From Bryopsis sp. KO-2023 (Eukaryota; Chlorophyta; Ulvophyceae; Bryopsidales; Bryopsidaceae): DNA of 64,000 nucleotides. The stretch is from NCBI GenBank assembly GCA_030272585.1, contig BSYQ01000009.1, positions 1,116,001 through 1,180,000 on the forward strand. The letters run 5' to 3'. A model generated the notes under the pieces. The model was not told the DNA's origin. It saw nothing but the letters and a program-made list of their open reading frames with translations, and ran no database searches. The position numbers were made by a program, and so were the translations under genes. Positions 58,180 to 64,000 of this stretch are shown in pieces (positions within the stretch are counted from its first letter, which is position 1; every line of letters begins with the position of its first letter).

Positions 58180-58311
58180 CTCCAGTTTCAGAGGGGGCGA
58201 AACTTTGTCGTCGACGGGACTCCCTGGACTGCGTGCAGCATCTCCAAAAGGCTCCAAGTTTGCTTCGTTGATTCGATGCAAGGATGTCTCCCCACCCGTC
58301 CCTTGGGCAAC
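58180..58311 (-). CDS. Isolated minus-strand exon, possibly 5' part of muniscin gene
   Basis: A 44-codon block between acceptor TTTCGTGCAG and donor GAG|GTCAGC reads VAQGTGGETSLHRINEANLE and continues with PFGDAARSPGSPVDDK. It looks coding and is phase 0 at both ends, but its junction to the block at 57735 does not fit in phase 0, so another exon must lie between if they belong together. Confidence 0.4.
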
Positions 58312-58756
58312 CTGCACGAAAATCGGCGACAAAAACAAGTTCGAAATGCCCCTTGCTGTACAGTTTTCGAGAAGAAGATACAAAAACTCGCGCTATCCTT
58401 CCGACGAACGTATTGCACGACCTAACGTTGCTTGGGAGGGCATTCTTTCTTTCGGGTTGTCGAAATTCTTGGGCATGCACGGGTTTGAATGACGATATCA
58501 ACAGTCCCTTTATTCGATACGTGGGGAGGTGAAGTAAAACCAGTGAGATTCGAAGGTTTTCCGTTAAAAAGGAGAAATCAAGTTTCAAGACGTCGCTTGC
58601 CACGAAATTGGGGGACGCATAAAGACGGGGACTTCGTTCGACCGAATCTACCAGACCGTCGAATACAAACCAACATCATTACCATTGTTTCAGTCTGCTA
58701 GAGAACGGGCGAAATTCTCGCTGACCCAGACCCCAAAAAAGCAAAACTTGAGATTA

Positions 58757-59200
58757 ACCTGAGAAAAAACTGACGCTCACCTCGTCTTTGGCCGATTTTT
58801 TCCGCGAAGTTAGTTTTTTCAGCAGCTTGGGCTTTTTCACTTTCATCTTTGTTCCGCGCAACTGTCAAAGCAAGGTCGGCACCGCCAAACAATGTCGAAC
58901 GGAAATGGGTGGGCGTTTGTTTGGAAACATCAACACACTTTTCTTTCGAACAGAATTTCCGGAATTCCGCCAAAGTTTTCCCGCGGCTGTGACCAACCAA
59001 ATCCTCCCACCTTCGCATTTTCCACAGTTTTTCCACATCTTCATGCACCACCACGTGGCGTCTTCTTGGTGTTCTTGGTGGATTTGACATGCAGACCATG
59101 TCCAACGGACGTTTTCTGGTGCGCTTTCCAGCGTCAGATACTGTTGTGTGCCAATGGAAAAGCCATTCAGCACCAGCTTTGAGAATGGATCTGGCAGTCA
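58757..59200 (-). CDS. Unresolved minus-strand coding-like block
   Basis: A GC-rich open frame. One stretch reads EDVEKLWKMRRWEDLVGHS and then RGKTLAEFRKFCSKEKCVDV, charged and helical, ending ...NKDESEKAQAAEKTNFAEKI. This could be the N-terminal part of an F-BAR-like domain of the muniscin gene, or a separate short gene; another register in the same place is also open. Start candidates are MTARSILKAGAEW and MVCMSNPPRTPRRR. Confidence 0.35.
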
Positions 59201-59717
59201 TTGAGATTTGCCTTCTTTCACACAATGGAGCTCAACGACATAACTTCGTTTTGCTTGGAATGAGATGGAAGGGTGCACTGGCGTTTTTGAATCAATCAAT
59301 CAATAATTACAACCAACAGCAACAGAGAGCCACCACCCTCCATGATGCTGGAGTAATACGAACAACACCACCCCCCTCAGAAACTGGCGTTTTTAGTAGT
59401 ACCACGGTTTCCCTTCTTTTGTAACTTTCTTCTTCCCACACCCAACGAATGGTGTTTTTTTGCAAGGATGGCCCAAAGTCTGAATGCCGCCATGATTTCC
59501 AACGTTGTCTTTTTGTTCCCGTGTTGGAGAGACGGTCAGGGCTACCCGTTGCAAGTCCCCCGCTGTCGAATCCTTCTCGTGCCTTCTCCTTCTCGCTGTC
59601 AGCGTTGATTTCACGGCGTTTTCAGTCACATCCATAATCTGGGTATTTGTTTGCGGGAAGCGAGTGGTGTTGATGTGAATCACATCCCGCTGCGGAAAAC
59701 GCTTAAGCACCTACATC

Positions 59718-61291
59718 ATGGCGCTTGGACGTGTACCCTGGTTGCTTCTCTTGGTTATATTTGTCGACGCCCAAGATGATCTTCTTAAAAGCAAGAATCT
59801 TGTCAGCGTTACTGGTCCCGGCTTTGGTGGTATTGGAGCTCTCCCCAGTGTCGTGGGGGGTACTCCAGGTATCGGCGGGAACGGAGGGCCTATCACTGCT
59901 TTTACTCCCAGTGATTTCCCTCAGGTTGCCTCCCTCCGTGTTCGCAAAGGGTACAAGTCAAGTAGGCAGGTCGGCACGCATTTCTGTGGCGGCACTCTGA
60001 TCGCTCCAAACGTCATACTCACCGCCGCCCATTGCGTAGTTGTGGACAAAGGGAAAAATCCAGACGTGCACTTGGGCCGGGTGAATCGAGCGGGAGATGA
60101 TTCGGGGCGTTTTCAAGAATTCTCGGTCAAAGAGACGCGCATTCACCCCAAGTACGAAGAACGGGGTGGGTGGAAGAATAACGACCTCGCTTTGCTGGTG
60201 ATGGATAAGTCGGCGTCCGTCAAGCCAGCGATTCTGCCAAAAAATGACTGTGTGGAGCGAGGGAAATGCAAAACCGTCGTGACCGTCGGCTGGGGGCTGA
60301 CGGTGGCGGACAATCGACGATCGAACGCCGACGTGATTCAGAAAGTTGAAGTCCCCACCATGAAGAGGGCGGCATGCGACGCAGCCATGGATGAGGAGGT
60401 TACGGACGCTATGATTTGTGCAGGGGAGGAAGGAAAGGACGCATGTCAGAATGATTCCGGCGGGCCCCTGTTTTTCAAGGACAAAATCGTCGGGGTCGTG
60501 TCTTGGGGCGTCGGCTGCGGTGAAAAGGGGAAGCCCGGCGTCTATGCTTCCGTCCCCGCCATGTTCGACTGGATTCGAGGAGAACTCGACGATATTGCAG
60601 GGGTGCGACGTCGACGTCAACACTGCACACCACAATCAACAGTGTTGATACTCAGGGTGGTGAGGGTTTTTTTTCCTTATTTTTTCCTGCCCTCTGATCA
60701 ATCGCAATGTGTCATTCCAGGGAGCGACGAGCCCTCCTCCTCCAACCCCGAGTCCGACGCCGCCTCCTCCTCCTCCGCGACCACCTTTGCCCCTTCGTAG
60801 TAATTATCTCCAGTTTTTTTTTTCCTTTTCGAAAAAAAGCATCAAGTCTGAAATATATTTTTCGATGATGAAATTGAAAATGATAAGTTTGTGGTGAAAT
60901 TGAAAATCCTTTTTGTCTTTGTTCCAGCATCATAGAGGGTGATGGCTCTCTTTTGCTGTGGGTTGTAATTATGATTATGATGATGATGAAAATCATAATT
61001 TTGTGGTTTTGACAGGGTGCGGGTACGTACACGGAAAGTGGTTTCCTCCAGGCTGCCGAGGTATCAACATCAAATTCATCAAAACTCATAAAACCTCCAC
61101 ACAATCTCCATTGGTTTATTTCGTTTAAGTGGAGTTTTTGTCCTTGGATTTTGAAGGGGTTTTTTAGACAAAGTATGGGTCTTCCTTGATGTTGGATTCA
61201 GTATATCAAAATGATAAATTTGTGACTGGAAGTTTTTCCTTCCATATGCTCGTGTTTTCACTGGCTTTTTGTTTTTTTACGTTCAGATTAA
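59718..61291 (+). CDS. Secreted trypsin-like serine protease (S1) with Pro-rich tail
   Basis: Exon 1 (59718..60602, 295 residues) begins with a signal peptide (MALGRVPWLLLLVIFVDAQ) and encodes a full S1 domain. The catalytic residues are His105 (LTAAHC), Asp156 (NNDLALL) and Ser247 (NDSGGPL). The specificity-pocket residue is Asp241, so cleavage after Arg or Lys is expected. Two oddities: the residue two before the catalytic Ser is Asn245 instead of the usual Gly of the oxyanion hole, and the VVGGTP site is preceded by Ser, not Arg/Lys, and followed by a glycine-rich insertion. By phase, exon 2 (60721..60796) adds a Pro/Ser/Thr linker (SPPPPTPSPTPPPPPPRPP). Exon 3 (61016..61060) adds CGYVHGKWFPPGC, and a stop falls in exon 4 (61287..61291). 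Exons 2-4 are provisional; without them the protease would end soon after residue 295. Confidence 0.85.
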
Positions 61292-62155
61292 GAGGCAATT
61301 CAACTGATGCCTGAGGTTCTCAAATGAAAGCTAGCTTTTGTGAAATGCAAGTTGGAGAGCAGCAAACTTAATATTTATGCAAGTATTGTGCCTGGGGCTG
61401 ATTGATTTGATTGTGTTTTGTACGGGACTAGGAGTGGGGGGGGAGGCTTTTTTCAACCTTTTTTTGTTTATGGCAGTATTGTTGAGGGAGTTTCTGCAAG
61501 TTAAACGAGCAGCTAACTTCAAACTGAATTTTTTTTCATATGAGTGTGAGTAGTTGATTAATTTGATTATGTTTCCTAAGGGTTTAGGAGCATAGGGACT
61601 CCTATTTTTCTCACTTTTTTGTTGTTTGTTTTTCCCACTTTTTTGTTGTTTGAGTTGAAGGAATGAATATTGGGGTTATGTATTGAGACTCAGTCCAAGT
61701 GCCGCAAGTGTTTGGAATTGTGTTGAGAGTTGAGGGTGTGTTGAGGGTGTGTTGAGGGTACTGTAACGAGTTTTCATCACGCTCTTGGTACGCAGATCAT
61801 TGGGGAAAAAGTGAAAGCGTCGAATGTACTCACAATCTCACTAACATTATTTTTGCCTGATACCAGTTTCCGTCATGTCTAAAAAATACAATGAACTTTT
61901 TTTTGTGTGTGTGTGGTGGCTTTTGGAAGACTGATTTCCTGTTCTAAGCAAACAGGACAGCTGAGACCCCACCCCAGCACCGATCGATCATTATTGGTTT
62001 CATTAATGTACAGCTCCTCGTTGCCATTTGTCGTCTGTACCGTCACTTGTCCCTCTCCACTTCATAAGTCTTTTTTTCCCGAATTGGACGTTCGTCTTTG
62101 GAATTGCTCCATCCACAGCCAACCGCAGCGATTCGGCTGAGAGGTCTCCTCCAAA
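61292..62155. other. Intergenic spacer
   Basis: T/G-rich spacer between two plus-strand genes for secreted proteins. It contains a duplicated CCCACTTTTTTGTTGTTTG around 61620-61655 and short TGTTGAGGG tandem units near 61728-61758. No gene is seen. Confidence 0.5.
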
Positions 62156-63760
62156 ATGGCTTGGAACAAACTCGCGATCGTTGTTTTCGTCGTTTCTCTC
62201 GCGTCACCAGCGTTGTGCATACGCCCTCTGCGTTTTGAAGGTGGGGATACCTAGCTTAGCGTATAGGCTGTCTGTTCGTTGATCAGTGTGTATTGGCCAT
62301 GTGCCGACTTCTCTCTCTGGGTGGATCATATGGTTTGATCTATGCACAGGCGGCGAAGCATCATTGGGCAGGAATGATCGAGTCCATGGCCGAGGGTTAC
62401 GAATCTTTGGCGGCGTGTTGCTCAACGGCCTGGCGAACGCGTTGCAAAGACCCGCGCAAGGAGAGCTTTTACGGGCGTTCGCGACGTTGGTCGCTGGACA
62501 AGCGGGCAGAGGCGCGAGCGTGACAGTACAAGACGGGTTCTTGTCGATCAACGGTGTGGAGGGCAGCCAAGATTTCAACGTCGAGATTCAGACGGACCCC
62601 ATCACTGGCCAGTCATTCACGATCGACCCGACGACTGGCGCGCAAATATTCGTGGATCCTTTCACTGGACTGCCGCTGACGGACACCGGAGACCAGATCC
62701 AGTTTCAAAACTCGGGATTCGTGGCGGCGGGACCTGGCGTGCAGTTCGATCAATTTGGTCAAGCATTCACCATTGATCCGATAACTGGTACTCCAAAAGA
62801 TCAAAAAAAACCTTTGTTTTTTTCTTTGTTTAAAATATTGTTAAGAGATTTTTTTTTTCAAATTGATGGGACCCATTGAAACTGTGGGAGTGTTGGGAGG
62901 GTCTCTTGCCTATGCTTTTTAATGAATCAAGCAAATGTTCACAGTCTGACTGAAGAATTTGTTTTCCAAGGTGCCCAAGTCAATGTTGATCCCAACACTG
63001 GACTTCCATTGAATCCAGTGGGGGCAGATCCATTTGGCGGTGCAGGTCAGATTCCAAACCAGTTTGGCCAGGTGAGCTGCTTTAGTGCTTTCTACCCTTG
63101 GCCCGAGGAAGTCACTCAGAACAAGTTTTTAAAATGTTCACTGTAGTATTGTACATGACAGCCAGGAGAAAAAATCTGTGGGAACTATTGCCGGGTGTTG
63201 ATTGATTTGCATGGTGCTGCAGTTTCCAAATCAAGGCTTCGATCCGTTCACTGGGCTGCCAACGCCACAGGTATTTGTTTATGTTGTGTTACTTTGGCCA
63301 TGCAACAAACAGCATATCGAAGCTTACAGAAAGACCTGGATACAACCGAGAAGAAGACTATATCCTTGCTACCAAGATCTGATCTGTACTATAATTAATC
63401 TCATTCAATTGAGTCTGACACAACAGTTGGTATTTTTCCTGTGATTTTTGTCTTTTCGGCGATCATGGCCTAGATGCTTTTTAATGAAATGAAAACCCAC
63501 TTAGTGTGCATGATTTAGCTCAAAATTTTTTCGTGTTTTGGTTTCTTGATGATTCTTCTTGAAAACTTTGAAATCCTTGGGATGAAATAAAGAAGGGAAA
63601 AATATCTCAATGTGACTACAAACAAAGTTGCGATCTTTTGGATTTTCTGTTCCCCTGACATGAAAGAATCTAAAGATGGCTTGAGTGGCACAATGTCATG
63701 ACATATTTTTGAACAAAAAAACTCTGTGAATTGATGCAGGTTGGGTTGCAAGGCTGATGG
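62156..63760 (+). CDS. Secreted DPxTG-repeat protein, 3' end provisional
   Basis: I do not recognise a family. Exon 1 (62156..62240) encodes a signal peptide, MAWNKLAIVVFVVSLASPAL. Exon 2 (62350..62787) starts with a Gly-rich region and a helical stretch (LLNGLANALQRPAQGELLRA), then turns into repeats with the core D-P-x-T-G: TDPITGQSFT, IDPTTGAQIF, VDPFTGLPLT, IDPITG. Exons 3 (62971..63071) and 4 (63223..63270) continue with VDPNTGLPLNP and FDPFTGLPTPQ. All junctions are in phase. A last exon at 63746 (VGLQG-stop) fits by phase, but the gene may run past the window. The repeats are about 10 to 25 residues apart and rich in Phe, Gln and Asn. A secreted, possibly cell-surface or adhesive protein is a guess from the signal peptide and repetition alone. 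Confidence 0.7.
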
Positions 63761-64000
63761 GGTTTACAACCAAGCTGGATGGATGATTTTGAAAAGAAAC
63801 TGGCAGCACAAATCTTTTGGTGGATGGAGAGTCGATAGTTGCTGGTGCAGCAGTGGGCGAAAGCAATTTCTTGGAATAATAGTTTTAGTGAACTCTCATT
63901 GGTAGAGTGTTTAGCTGGCCTGAAGAGAGGCTTGGAATAATTTCGAGAATAACACAAAAAGAAAGATTAGAGAAGCCACTGCAGTGGTTAAAACGTGATA

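Noticed and set aside
1-64000. CRISPR arrays, bacterial operons, integrons or prophage
   Set aside because: No spaced identical repeats or ribosome binding sites; genes are split by spliceosomal introns, so the DNA is eukaryotic.

Overview
The window is nuclear DNA of a eukaryote, almost certainly a protist and possibly an alga. Most genes are split by short, T-rich GT-AG introns of about 60 to 750 bases, with mononucleotide runs in introns and spacers, and exons are richer in GC than their surroundings. Nothing seen fixes the lineage. The gene mix (Argonaute, two RAP-domain organelle RNA-binding proteins, eS6, NAA60-like acetyltransferase, muniscin, equilibrative nucleoside transporter, trypsin) fits a free-living unicellular eukaryote with a full RNAi core. 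I read exon structures by hand from splice signals, reading frame and family similarity.

Layout, left to right: an F-box/LRR gene whose 5' end lies outside the window (+); an unknown acidic protein (-) that starts 154 bp from a divergent equilibrative nucleoside transporter (+); a 16-exon Argonaute with an RGG-rich N-terminus and an intact D-D-H slicer triad (-); a whole-looking tyrosine-recombinase retrotransposon of the Ngaro type (18063-22573) with identical split direct repeats, 538 bp upstream of the Argonaute start codon; a poorly resolved stretch with an RG-rich open block and a coiled-coil terminal exon (-); a long RAP/OPR-like gene (+); a 382-bp non-autonomous hAT element with 8-bp target duplication; a small MAPR-type cytochrome b5 protein with a C-terminal membrane anchor (+); a second RAP/OPR-like gene with a presequence-like first exon (+); an NAA60-like N-acetyltransferase (-); ribosomal protein eS6 in eight exons (+); a second F-box/LRR gene (-); a degenerate EF-hand protein (+); tRNA-Pro(CGG) and an intron-containing elongator tRNA-Met (both -); a muniscin-type endocytic adaptor with two NPF motifs (-); a secreted trypsin-like protease with a Pro-rich tail (+); and a secreted protein built of DPxTG-type repeats (+) that reaches the right edge.

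The genes do not form one pathway. Loose groupings are organelle RNA metabolism (two RAP proteins), translation and protein N-acetylation (eS6, NAA60-like), ubiquitin-ligase adaptors (two F-box/LRR proteins), membrane traffic (muniscin), transport (ENT) and secreted proteins (protease, DPxTG protein). The most interesting non-genic material is the young Ngaro element beside Argonaute, the hAT MITE, a roughly 100-bp dispersed repeat found mainly in introns, and an imperfect 250-bp foldback sequence upstream of the second RAP gene.
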